Below, one piece after another: positions 15,226 to 23,393 of a stretch of DNA of 28,821 nucleotides. The first letter of the stretch is position 1; each line of letters opens with the position of its first letter. Below the pieces are notes generated by a model. It saw nothing but the letters and a program-made list of their open reading frames with translations, made no database searches and was not told the origin of the DNA. Location: the NCBI GenBank assembly GCA_910588215.1, contig CAJUQJ010000047.1, positions 1-28,821 on the forward strand, written 5' to 3'. The DNA comes from an uncultured Lachnospiraceae bacterium. Lineage in GTDB: Bacteria > Bacillota > Clostridia > Lachnospirales > Lachnospiraceae. The translations under genes were made by a program, and so were the position numbers.

Positions 15226-16035
15226 TTATCCGGATTTTGATTTGTATTTCATAATCTTTTTTTCTCTATCCCGAACGTTCCACAGTGTTGTTGGTCCCGG
15301 CATTATTTTCTTGACAAATTGCTTCAGATATCCTAAGACAACCGATTTCTTTTTCCACTGTAACTGATACCGGCTTCTCAACATGTTATCTTCCCTGTTC
15401 CGAAGCGCAACCAGATCATTTGAGATCCCTCTCCTGCTTCTGTCAGAAACAATACTATTAACCGCTGTAAAGACCATTCCACTTCTTTTTAATCTCAGCA
15501 TTTGCTCGTAATCTGCTTTGATCTTGTAATGAACGTCAAAAGGGAATTTCAACATCAATTCTTTCCTTACAAACAAAGATTGATGACATAGCGACATTCC
15601 CTCATCCAAAAAGCAGTCGCTATGATTTACAATATACCCTCTTCTGTCTGAGATCCGTATAAGCGTGTGACCATATAGCACATCGGATCCCTTCCTGTCT
15701 TTGTCTTCAAACAGATCGGCCAGGACCGTATCATTATAAAATAAGTCGCCCGCATTCATAAAAATGATCCAGTCGCCTTCGCATCTTTTAACCGCAATGT
15801 TCATCGCGTCATATATGCCATTATCTTTTGCGGAAAGGTGTTTCAACGCAATTCCTTTCCTATAAAAAAGAGCCTTGTATTTCTCTACGATTTCATTTGT
15901 CTTATCTGTAGAGCCTCCATCCTTGATGACATATTCGATCCTTTCATACTTCTGTTTTAATATCGACCGAATCGTATCTTCTATTTCTGATTCCGCGTTG
16001 AAGCAAACAGTTACTACCGAAATTTTATCATTCAT
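15226..16035 (-). CDS. Family 2 glycosyltransferase, colanic-acid WcaA/WcaE type
   Basis: A 269-residue protein. The GT-A fold is marked by ISVVTVCFNAE at the start, KDGGSTDKT (38-46), SAKDNGIYDAMN (68-79) and FMNAGD (92-97), a variant of DxD seen in this subgroup. The start is uncertain. ATG 16035 gives the normal N-terminus but has no good Shine-Dalgarno. AGGAGGA at 16071-16077 is about 11 bases before an in-frame TTG (16059), giving eight extra codons. The frame stays open to 16161, overlapping the preceding gene. The enzyme adds a sugar to the lipid-linked repeat; donor and acceptor are unknown. Confidence 0.88.
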   Translation of the reverse strand: MNDKISVVTVCFNAESEIEDTIRSILKQKYERIEYVIKDGGSTDKTNEIVEKYKALFYRKGIALKHLSAKDNGIYDAMNIAVKRCEGDWIIFMNAGDLFYNDTVLADLFEDKDRKGSDVLYGHTLIRISDRRGYIVNHSDCFLDEGMSLCHQSLFVRKELMLKFPFDVHYKIKADYEQMLRLKRSGMVFTAVNSIVSDRSRRGISNDLVALRNREDNMLRSRYQLQWKKKSVVLGYLKQFVKKIMPGPTTLWNVRDREKKIMKYKSKSG

Positions 16036-16091
16036 CTTTGTAGGATGTTTTAAGATCAAAACACCGTATCTCCTCCTGATATAAAAACATG

Positions 16092-17063
16092 TTATTCTAT
16101 TGTTCTCTGTCTCACTGCTTCCGTCATGCATAAAAAAAGTCTGAATATGCTTTGTCCGCATAAACTGACCGCCGCCGAAACTCTTTCTCTTTTTGCAGCC
16201 TGTCTGTCAAACATAACCGTCTTTCTATACTGTTTTATATTGCGCCAGATCATGTCTCGCTCTTCACGTTCTTTCCAGGGTATCGTCTTATATATAAGAC
16301 GCATAGAGTTCATGCACCGGCTGATCCATGCCTTTTCCATATATATATTACTTTTGATCAGACTATCTTTCATCACTTCCATGGCTGTAAGACCCGTTAA
16401 TTTTTTTCTCCAGTTTCCATAATGTGTGATGCTTTCCTTATGTATCCTGTATCCATACAGTTCAGTTTCTATAAAGGGAATCGTCCCTTCGTATAATATC
16501 AATATTTCCAATAACATCACGACATCTTCACATATATACAGGTCTTCCATAAAGCGTAACTGGGCAAACGTCTCTCTTCTATAAGCGGCGCGGGTGACCG
16601 ATAGCGGTATTTTATGGTACAGCAGGTTTTCAATTGACTGCAGCGGTGTATATTCTTTTACCCGAATATCCTCTATATTGGTCAGTTGGATTCTGTCTCT
16701 GAATTTCTTTGACGAAAAACAGACTAAATCTTTTCCATCATCCATGCATCTCACAATATGCTCAAGGAATGTAGGGAAAATAACATCATCGCTGTCCAGG
16801 AATATGAGTATTTTACCCTGTGCAACATCCAGCCCATAATTTCTCGCCGCCGACGCCCCTTTATTCGCCTGATGATACGCCGCAAATCTTTTATCCAGTT
16901 TAAGAAACCTGCCGTATATCTCCCTGCTGTTATCCGTAGAACCGTCGTCGATCAGAATCACTTCATAATCTGACCAGGACTGCGCCAACACGCTGTTCAG
17001 GCATTGTTCTAAATGCTTTTCGGAATTATATATCGGTACAATGATTGAAACAAATGCTTTCAT
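16092..17063 (-). CDS. Family 2 glycosyltransferase
   Basis: A 323-residue protein. The N-terminal GT2 domain has VSIIVPIYNSEKHLEQCLNS, the nucleotide-sugar-binding DDGSTD (39-44), GASAARNYGL (69-78) and the metal-binding DSDD (90-93). The C-terminal third is basic and helical (about 240-323) and could contact the membrane. It starts four bases after the stop of the FrhB-like gene, with a weak ribosome site, so translation is probably coupled. Substrate cannot be told. Confidence 0.92.
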   Translation of the reverse strand: MKAFVSIIVPIYNSEKHLEQCLNSVLAQSWSDYEVILIDDGSTDNSREIYGRFLKLDKRFAAYHQANKGASAARNYGLDVAQGKILIFLDSDDVIFPTFLEHIVRCMDDGKDLVCFSSKKFRDRIQLTNIEDIRVKEYTPLQSIENLLYHKIPLSVTRAAYRRETFAQLRFMEDLYICEDVVMLLEILILYEGTIPFIETELYGYRIHKESITHYGNWRKKLTGLTAMEVMKDSLIKSNIYMEKAWISRCMNSMRLIYKTIPWKEREERDMIWRNIKQYRKTVMFDRQAAKRERVSAAVSLCGQSIFRLFLCMTEAVRQRTIE

Positions 17064-17067
17064 GCTA

Positions 17068-18306
17068 TTAAATTTTCCGTTTCTGCTTAACGCACATTAA
17101 ATTCTTTATTCTTCGCACAGTCCGATATACGCCCAGCATATATAAAAACCTTCTTCCTGCTCTTTTCAATTGTACCTTTATATCGTTTGGATAGTATTTT
17201 CTCCATAGCGCCTCTGTCGACAATATCCCATAATCATAGAAGAACTTTTTTCTTTTTTCTTCGTCCAGCAAAAAATCCTGGTGTAATGCTTCCGAGTTCT
17301 CACTGATCAGTCTTTCGACCGGAACCTCTTTTAATGAGAGTAAACCTCTTTTTCCAAGCTCCTCTATCAGTTTTTCTCCTTTCGCAGTGTGCGTCAGCAC
17401 TTTATTAACACCTGTATCGTCGTCCATCTTCTTGTCATACAGATTGGCGTTAAAGCAATCCCAAAGGGTAATATCACTTTTTCTATACCGCTGCCTGTAC
17501 CTACAGTGATAACATGTCATTCTATTATGATCATCTTCAAAAAAGGCTCTGAGCAGTGGGTCCGATTCCGTGCCGCTTGCATATATGCACTCGTTCCCGC
17601 TATACATTGTCAATGCAGTGTACTTATATCCCCAGCGCTTTTCACGAAAAAATATGTTTGTTATTGGAGATGTTACAGACTGCCTCTGAAATTCCAAATA
17701 TTTCCGAAAGAGCCCCGGAGATAAGACGCCTCTGCATACGACGTCTACCGTGATCAAATTATCATATGGTCTTTCTAAGAAAGAATGCAGCCCTTCAATC
17801 TGGCAAGGTGTTCCCGAAAAAAGGACATACTTTTTCTGCTCCAAAAATCTTTTCGCATCTATGTATGTTTTCCCAATATCACTTTGGACGTATTTACTTC
17901 CTTTGAATTTTATACAATCCTCCCTGCTATCGGCGAACCCATGTACGATTCTGAGTGAATCGTCAATCGCTGCTCCAAATACAATGCCGTCGTGCCAAAT
18001 ACACCAGTCTGCAAGCGCTCCAAACACGCCGCCGGATGTACTGAAGATTCTCATATCATGATCTGTATTCTGGGCAATGTATCCTTTTTGCTCACAAAAA
18101 TATTCTTTCTCATCTTTACGAAGAGACGGGCAGTACTTTCTACACAGACCGCAGTGTGTGCACTGTCTCTGATCGATTCGGGGAAATGCAAATCCTTCTT
18201 CATCTTCGTCGATGTATATTGCTCCATATGGACAGACATTGTAGCATGCCATACATCCGTAACACTTATTTTTCTCTATTACATACAAGTTGTCCGTCCT
18301 GTCCAT
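17068..18306 (-). CDS. FrhB-like Fe-S protein of polysaccharide loci (F420 hydrogenase beta family)
   Basis: A 412-residue protein. Two ferredoxin-type 4Fe-4S motifs sit at the N-terminus: CYGCMACYNVCP (15-26) and CTHCGLCRKYCP (49-60). Then come the FrhB/FdhB N- and C-terminal domains, with STSGGVFGALA, GSKYVQSDIG, FSGTPCQIEGL and a later CYHCRYRQRYRKSDIT. Such proteins recur in exopolysaccharide loci next to pyruvyltransferases, as here. A flavin/Fe-S redox step on the sugar or ketal donor is suspected but unproven, and F420 itself is not implied. ATG 18306 has GGAGG five bases upstream; the longer frame (to 18396) has no ribosome site. Confidence 0.87.
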   Translation of the reverse strand: MDRTDNLYVIEKNKCYGCMACYNVCPYGAIYIDEDEEGFAFPRIDQRQCTHCGLCRKYCPSLRKDEKEYFCEQKGYIAQNTDHDMRIFSTSGGVFGALADWCIWHDGIVFGAAIDDSLRIVHGFADSREDCIKFKGSKYVQSDIGKTYIDAKRFLEQKKYVLFSGTPCQIEGLHSFLERPYDNLITVDVVCRGVLSPGLFRKYLEFQRQSVTSPITNIFFREKRWGYKYTALTMYSGNECIYASGTESDPLLRAFFEDDHNRMTCYHCRYRQRYRKSDITLWDCFNANLYDKKMDDDTGVNKVLTHTAKGEKLIEELGKRGLLSLKEVPVERLISENSEALHQDFLLDEEKRKKFFYDYGILSTEALWRKYYPNDIKVQLKRAGRRFLYMLGVYRTVRRIKNLMCVKQKRKI

Positions 18307-18345
18307 ATTTCCCTCCATGCCGAAGCAGTTTTTTGCGGAGGCTGT

Positions 18346-18440
18346 GAGCCAAATTTCAAATTTGGCTCTGCAATTTCGAGTTTGTGACTCCGGCACAAAT
18401 TCGCAGTTGAAAAATCAGCACATCAGTGTGATTTTTCAAC
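18346..18440 (-). other. Cluster of strong hairpins in the operon gap
   Basis: GTTGAAAAATCA (18406-18417) and TGATTTTTCAAC (18429-18440) are perfect 12-bp arms, with CAC/GTG pairing inside. GAGCCAAATTT-C-AAATTTGGCTC (18346-18368) is a perfect 23-bp palindrome. Between them TTTGTG/CACAAA (about 18391-18399) can pair. The cluster fills the 137 bp between the pyruvyltransferase stop and the FrhB-like start, and no T-tract follows. It is possibly an mRNA processing, stability or attenuation element. Confidence 0.55.
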
Positions 18441-18443
18441 CTT

Positions 18444-19616
18444 TCATTCGCTCCCCAGCACCTTCTTTAAAAAGAGCCATGATTCTTTTTGCAGATCTTT
18501 TATTCTTTCATTAACATCTGCATGATCGATATCTTTATGCAGGCAGTCTTCTACTCTGCTCTCTCGATTTAATAGTCTTCCTTCTATTTTTAATTTTAGC
18601 AATATTGTATACAGCCTTGAGTTCGTGGAAATTGTCCTTGTATCATCGAAGCGCCTGAAGCACCATACATTCTTATTTTCTATCAATGAGAACAGCATGC
18701 AATGGTAAGAATCCGTAAATATTGAGTCAGCATTTCTGATCAGATTAAAAAAACCGGCCGGAGATTCATCTATCAGAACTTTATCAAAGAAACTTTCATC
18801 GTAAGAAATGTGCTCATCCAAATGTATCAATGCCACTGTTTCCATATTGCATCTGTCCGCATACTGCTTTATCCATTCTCTCTGCCATTTGTTATTGCCG
18901 ATCAGATACACAAAAATATAGTCCCGCCCGGCGCTTTCTTCATCTGACAGACATTTTTCCCACTCGTCCCTGTCGAGCATGAGCACCGGATCCGCTACAA
19001 CAGGGCAATCGATACCGGCTGTCTTTTTTACTATTTTCCTTCCACTCTCCTCACGCACAGAAACATGATCGATACTGCGCAGCATCTTTCTGTACTGATC
19101 TGTATATTTTTCGGGAATATATTCTATTCCAAAACTTGGAGCGTATGCAATTTTGGTAATCCGCTCATTTTGCACAAAATTTAACGTGTATATATCCGTG
19201 ACAACACTGGAGGGAAGCCATACCTGATCGCTCCCTAATAGTACTGCTTCGTATTGCTCCGATAATACGGAAGCCTCACTAAATGTTGATACTTCATCCG
19301 ATACACTGCACATTGTCTGAATAAAATCATCAAATTTCTTTCTTCTGTTCCCAATCAGCGCACCGTATGCCGGATTTAGTTTCTCATATACTTTACTCCG
19401 ATACATTTTCCCTTTACTTTGTATCAAAAATAAGAAATCTCCGCCAAATACATAAAATTTAATTTTCTTTATCCTGATCTCTTTCCATAATCCGTTTAAA
19501 TTAAGTAAGACAGGATTTACTCCTGCTTTTTTCAGCATTTCCAATGTGGCAAACGCCTGCAGGACAGAGCCATAATTTAGTGTTTTATAGCCGACGTAAA
19601 CCAATACGTTTTTCAA
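18444..19616 (-). CDS. Polysaccharide pyruvyl transferase family protein
   Basis: A 390-residue protein of the CsaB/WcaK-type PS_pyruv_trans family: YKTLNYGSVLQAFATLEMLK at the start, VLLGSDQVW near 115, YAPSFGI, VSVREESG and DSIFTDSYHCMLFSLI near 300. These enzymes add ketal pyruvate from phosphoenolpyruvate to sugars, giving an acidic polysaccharide. The start is TTG 19616, with GAGG six bases upstream; no better start lies nearby. The FrhB-like gene follows after a hairpin-rich gap. Confidence 0.88.
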   Translation of the reverse strand: MKNVLVYVGYKTLNYGSVLQAFATLEMLKKAGVNPVLLNLNGLWKEIRIKKIKFYVFGGDFLFLIQSKGKMYRSKVYEKLNPAYGALIGNRRKKFDDFIQTMCSVSDEVSTFSEASVLSEQYEAVLLGSDQVWLPSSVVTDIYTLNFVQNERITKIAYAPSFGIEYIPEKYTDQYRKMLRSIDHVSVREESGRKIVKKTAGIDCPVVADPVLMLDRDEWEKCLSDEESAGRDYIFVYLIGNNKWQREWIKQYADRCNMETVALIHLDEHISYDESFFDKVLIDESPAGFFNLIRNADSIFTDSYHCMLFSLIENKNVWCFRRFDDTRTISTNSRLYTILLKLKIEGRLLNRESRVEDCLHKDIDHADVNERIKDLQKESWLFLKKVLGSE

Positions 19617-19658
19617 CCTTTACCTCATTTCTACGCTGTTTTACTGTACAGATCTCAT

Positions 19659-20657
19659 TTATCTATTCATTTTAATCATATATTTTAACGGTTTCACATA
19701 CGCATGCATGATCCCCGTTACATGTAGCCTTAATCCGGAAGGAAGACACATAACCAATTTTCTTACAATCCTCTTTTTAAGATTTCTATTATCTTTTCTT
19801 AACGGCTGTCCCTTCCATGGCGTTTTATCTTTAAACTCATGCCATCTTTCCGCAAATGGATGCCTGCATCCTTCCACCCATGGCCTTACATCCAGGTAAG
19901 TAGATGTAAAGTGAACAATTCTCGCATCGCCTAGTGCATCCTGTCTTTCCTTTTCCGTATAATTGATATAAGATTTTCTATATGTGGTCAGTTCTTTAGC
20001 CGTAAAATAAAATGATAAAGATGTAAGATTATATTTGGGAGATAATCTCACCATTTCTTTACCCAAAATCCCATTCAAAACAGACTCGTCAGCATACTCA
20101 AGTCTTCCCCTGACGCACTTTATAAACTCCTTTGCCTGTTCATCCCTATTTTCCAAGCGCCATCGGTCAACATCGATCAGAAACATTCCCGCATTAAAAT
20201 AATTATCGTCTTTAGATAACCCGATCGCTTTCTTATGCAGATCACCCATTGCTTCACATACGCCCGCACCAATCCTTCCCTGTAGATCCATCTCCCATAA
20301 ATCCCCTAGGGAACCCACGACTAACGTATCGCAGTCAATATAAAGCAATCGATGCACAGATTCATAACACTTTAGGACTTCACCCAGGAAAATTCTTGAA
20401 AAAACATTTTCAATCCACCAATGCATTTCAACGTGACCGCCCAGTAAATCTGCCATATCGGGTTTAGGGATAAAAAAAATATTCCTGTGAAACAATTCTG
20501 CAATTTCCTGAAGTTTCTTTAAATTATCACTTTCAATATCCTCGGTGACCAGAAAAATATTGATCTCATCAACGTCCAAGTTATTATCCAACAATGAATA
20601 AACAGACACACCGGCTATCATCGCATAGCTGTCATTGCATAAATACATTACATTCAT
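19659..20657 (-). CDS. Family 8 glycosyltransferase
   Basis: A 332-residue protein. GT8 signatures in order are MYLCNDSYAMIAGVSVYSLL, SRIFLGEVL, LLYIDCDTLVVGSL with the metal-binding DxD (108-110), DNYFNAGMFLIDVDRW and IVHFTST. The C-terminal tail (about 285-332) is basic and amphipathic, suiting membrane association as in LPS galactosyl/glucosyltransferases. Transfer of glucose, galactose or a relative to the lipid-linked chain is expected. The ribosome site is weak (AGAAG). Confidence 0.92.
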   Translation of the reverse strand: MNVMYLCNDSYAMIAGVSVYSLLDNNLDVDEINIFLVTEDIESDNLKKLQEIAELFHRNIFFIPKPDMADLLGGHVEMHWWIENVFSRIFLGEVLKCYESVHRLLYIDCDTLVVGSLGDLWEMDLQGRIGAGVCEAMGDLHKKAIGLSKDDNYFNAGMFLIDVDRWRLENRDEQAKEFIKCVRGRLEYADESVLNGILGKEMVRLSPKYNLTSLSFYFTAKELTTYRKSYINYTEKERQDALGDARIVHFTSTYLDVRPWVEGCRHPFAERWHEFKDKTPWKGQPLRKDNRNLKKRIVRKLVMCLPSGLRLHVTGIMHAYVKPLKYMIKMNR

Positions 20658-20780
20658 CTTCTGTCATTTCCGCGCTCTTTACCTCGCAAATCTATGTAGC
20701 TTTCCACTTCGTGTCAAACAGTGTCCAGGCACAGATTCAATCCGCCTTGCATCATCAGTACGCACCGTACTTTAAGTCCG

Positions 20781-21476
20781 TCAATATGCCCCGTCTCCAC
20801 TCAAAACCGCCGGAATCGTCTTCACGATCATTTTGATATCTGTCCACAGGCTCATATCCTCTATGTAATCCAGATCAAGCTCCACCCATTCTTCCCACGT
20901 CACGTCCGCCCTGCCGCCGATCTGCCAATAACACGTAAGTCCCGGCTGCACTACAAGCCGCTGTCGCTCATACTGGCTGCACTCTTCCATCTGGAATGTC
21001 AGGATCGGTCTCGGTCCTACAATACTCATATCACCCTTGATAATATTGATCAGCTGCGGCAGTTCATCGATAGAAAACCGCCTGATCCATTTTCCGGTCC
21101 TGGTGATCCTTGGATCGTTTTTAATCTTAAATGCATGACCTGTCTGCTCGTTATCTTTCATCATTTCCTTTAACTTCCCGTCTGCATTCACATACATGCT
21201 GCGGAATTTATACATATAAAAGGGCTTCCGGTCCTTTCCCGCCCGTTGCTGCACAAAAAATACCGGCCCGCGGTCCTCACATTTGATCGCCGCAGCTGTC
21301 ACGAGAAACACCGGCAGAAGAAGAATCAATGCTGCTGCCGACAGCGCTACGTCCATCACTCTCTTGACCGACAGATAAATCCTGCTCTTTTTATGGTATA
21401 TTTCATACATATTTAACCTGTCGGGGTCATTCGTCCCGATCCGCCCGGATATCGTCCCTTCGGTCGCGCCTGTCAT
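20781..21476 (-). CDS. Initiating sugar-phosphate transferase (undecaprenyl-phosphate)
   Basis: A 231-residue protein of the bacterial sugar transferase family (PF02397 type). KRVMDVALSA (38-47) leads into a single membrane segment (about 43-63). Then come EDRGPVFFVQQRAGKDRKPF, YKFRSM, RRFSIDELPQLINIIKGDMS and VGPRP. It starts repeat-unit synthesis by moving a sugar phosphate to undecaprenyl phosphate on the inner membrane face. ATG 21476 has GGGAG upstream; 21491 and the Met near residue 23 are alternatives. No GT2 fusion is present. Hexose specificity cannot be told. Confidence 0.92.
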   Translation of the reverse strand: MTGATEGTISGRIGTNDPDRLNMYEIYHKKSRIYLSVKRVMDVALSAAALILLLPVFLVTAAAIKCEDRGPVFFVQQRAGKDRKPFYMYKFRSMYVNADGKLKEMMKDNEQTGHAFKIKNDPRITRTGKWIRRFSIDELPQLINIIKGDMSIVGPRPILTFQMEECSQYERQRLVVQPGLTCYWQIGGRADVTWEEWVELDLDYIEDMSLWTDIKMIVKTIPAVLSGDGAY

Positions 21477-21602
21477 TATGCTCTCCCGCATTCCACTTAT
21501 CCTCTCAGCAAATCTGTCAAACGCACCGCCGCTCCATGCGGCAGTACGCCAGACTCCACACTCGTATAGAAACCGTTTATATTCCCGGTCTCAATCTTTG
21601 CA

Positions 21603-22202
21603 TTACTTATTCGGTACTTCAATAAATGCAAGCGTTCCCAGAGCCGTCATATCCACTACTACATGATCGTCTCTGATCTCGGCCACTTCAAGCTCCAGAA
21701 GCTGTCCGTTAATGATCTGGAAAACTTTAATGTTCTGTCCGTCTGTGACACCTTTCACGTAGAAATTCACCCTTGCGGTCCGAAATCCCTGTACGGATGC
21801 CTTGACCTGTACAACATTCAATATTTTACCTCCCAGAGCTGCTGCAAACGTCTTTGCGGCACGAACGTCTGCCAGCGTTGGTTTTAACACCGAAAACACC
21901 TGGTTGCTCGGCGCGCCGTTGATGATGACATGACCGCCCTGTCCCACCGGCAAAACATTCTCAAGTCCCGGAACCTCTGTGACCGCATTGTTCATATACT
22001 CTCCGACAGTCTTACCCTCCGCTGCTGCCGCCGCCGTCACCGCTGCAGGTACAGAAGGTGCTTCGACCGCCGAACTCGGCGCTGGCGGATTCGGCTGGCC
22101 GACATTTCCGGCCACCGTTGATGCATCCGGACTGTTTGCCGCCATAACAGGCATGGCAGACAACATGGTTCCTGCCAGGACAAACGCTAGTAATCTTTTC
22201 AT
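21603..22202 (-). CDS. Secreted protein of unknown function in EPS operon
   Basis: A 199-residue protein. A signal peptide is clear: MKRLLAFVLAGTMLSAMPVM with likely cleavage at AxA around 21-22. A Pro/Ala-rich low-complexity stretch (about 35-62) follows. A compact C-terminal region (roughly 110-199) includes VKASVQGFRTARVNFYVKGV and a beta-rich DDHVVVDMTALGTLAFIEV. There is no LPxTG-type sorting signal, repeat or enzyme motif, and I do not recognise the family. AAAGGAGGG gives strong translation. It lies between the defective sortase-like gene and the initiating transferase, and may have its own promoter. An extracellular or wall role with the polysaccharide is inference. Confidence 0.8.
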   Translation of the reverse strand: MKRLLAFVLAGTMLSAMPVMAANSPDASTVAGNVGQPNPPAPSSAVEAPSVPAAVTAAAAAEGKTVGEYMNNAVTEVPGLENVLPVGQGGHVIINGAPSNQVFSVLKPTLADVRAAKTFAAALGGKILNVVQVKASVQGFRTARVNFYVKGVTDGQNIKVFQIINGQLLELEVAEIRDDHVVVDMTALGTLAFIEVPNK

Positions 22203-22234
22203 TGAAAACCCTCCTTTCGTTCTTATAAGTGTGG

Positions 22235-22262
22235 CTTATATTTATAGTAAACAACATAACAA
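22235..22262 (-). promoter_or_regulatory. Possible internal promoter of the secreted-protein gene
   Basis: Minus strand TTGTTA (22257-22262), 16-bp spacer, TATAAG (22235-22240), about 30 bp before the ATG. It is AT-rich and only a moderate match, but it sits right after the structured element. Confidence 0.4.
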
Positions 22263-22364
22263 ATTTCTGCTTACCGTTCCTGCCAAAACCATATACGAGA
22301 ACTTTTGCAGGACCGAAAACGAAATTTTTAATGTCGTTAACTATACGTTAATAACGCAAATACC

Positions 22365-22563
22365 TTCCACCTGTGCGGTTGCAATCCAATGACCAGTCTG
22401 CATGCCATTTATGGCAATGCAGGCAAGGCATTGGATTAGCAACCCACTTCCAAATGAGCAAAATGCGGATGCGCAAGCAGACGCAAAAGCGCGTAAGCGC
22501 GGGTTTTGTGAATGTGGAAGTCGGGTTGGATGCTCCTTGGAGCGTCCAACCGCACAGGTGGAA
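22365..22563 (-). other. 200-bp highly structured element with 17-bp terminal inverted repeats
   Basis: Ends TTCCACCTGTGCGGTTG (22365-22381) and CAACCGCACAGGTGGAA (22547-22563) are perfect inverted repeats. Inside are three hairpins. GCAATCCAATG pairs with CATTGGATT-A-GC (22381-22440), with an inner CTGCAT/ATGCAG stem. CCCACTTCCA pairs with TGGAAGT-C-GGG (22443-22525). GTTGGATGCTCC pairs with GGAGCGTCCAAC around TT (22525-22550). The outer stem competes with hairpins 1 and 3 for a few bases. No ORF of substance. It could be a structured RNA in the operon leader, a MITE-like palindromic element, or both. Confidence 0.7.
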
Positions 22564-22584
22564 TAATTTCTTGATCCGGAATTG

Positions 22585-23385
22585 CTATTCCGCAACGACT
22601 CTGCTGACCGTCCCGGCCGCATCTTCTACCAATACTGCAGTCACTACAAACTGACGCTCTGCATTCTCTTCTTTCCTGGCGGTGAGTGTGATGATATAAT
22701 TATATCCGCTAACGTTCTCCCAGCCCTCCCGCACATTCTTCTCTCTGTCCTTGTTTCCATACAGATCGCTCAAAAACTGTCGGCATCCGGACAGATAAGT
22801 AAAGTCATACGTACGGATCAGGCTTGTATTCTCTCTTTCGTAAGCGGCGAAAATCTCATACGTCAAAACATTACCGTCCAGATACAGATAGACATACTCA
22901 TGCTCCTCAAAAAACTCCGGATCGGCAAAGCTGTACAGATCGGCAAATGGACCTTCTTTCGCTTTCCCATGCAGAACGGTATTAAAGTCGCACATATTCG
23001 TCAGATTAGCGAGTTCTATGTAGACAGCACCTGTATCGTCTTCTTCCTTATTGGCATTATGGCTTTCATAAAAGACATCCGACTGTTCACTCTGCAGGAC
23101 AGGGCAGTCTATGGCCGTATCCGGAATATGGATCCATGCAAAGATATCGGGATTGATCTCTCTCAACGCGACAAAGTCTATCGATGCATCCTCCGCGCTT
23201 TCACCCGCAAACCCTTTCGTCCGCCGCGGTTCGGAACCGTCGTCTGTACGTCCCGCAGCCTCTGCATTCTCTTCCTGCGCCTTTGTCCCATATTTTTTCG
23301 CATACACAATGATGCTCACACAGACTATACCAAGAACAAACAGTGCGATCACCGCCGTCCCTGCCTTTTTCCTCGCATTTCGCAT
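22585..23385 (-). CDS. Sortase-B-like protein lacking catalytic Cys and His
   Basis: A 266-residue protein. One N-terminal membrane segment (about 11-29) precedes a sortase class B fold: INPDIFAWIHIPDTAIDCPV, then FYESHN, GAVYIELANL, NTVLHGKAKEGPF, YVYLYLDGNVLTYEIFAAY, YNYIITLTARKEENAERQFVV. Against the SrtB pattern, the YGHNM histidine position is K141 (a His lies two residues earlier at 139). The TLxTC cysteine position is R237. The final Arg (R244) is kept. It is therefore probably not a transpeptidase; a structural or carbohydrate-binding role is possible. ATG 23385 has GAGG six bases upstream, overlapping the TGA of the kinase/LCP gene, so the two are coupled. Confidence 0.82.
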   Translation of the reverse strand: MRNARKKAGTAVIALFVLGIVCVSIIVYAKKYGTKAQEENAEAAGRTDDGSEPRRTKGFAGESAEDASIDFVALREINPDIFAWIHIPDTAIDCPVLQSEQSDVFYESHNANKEEDDTGAVYIELANLTNMCDFNTVLHGKAKEGPFADLYSFADPEFFEEHEYVYLYLDGNVLTYEIFAAYERENTSLIRTYDFTYLSGCRQFLSDLYGNKDREKNVREGWENVSGYNYIITLTARKEENAERQFVVTAVLVEDAAGTVSRVVAE

Positions 23386-23393
23386 ATTCCACC

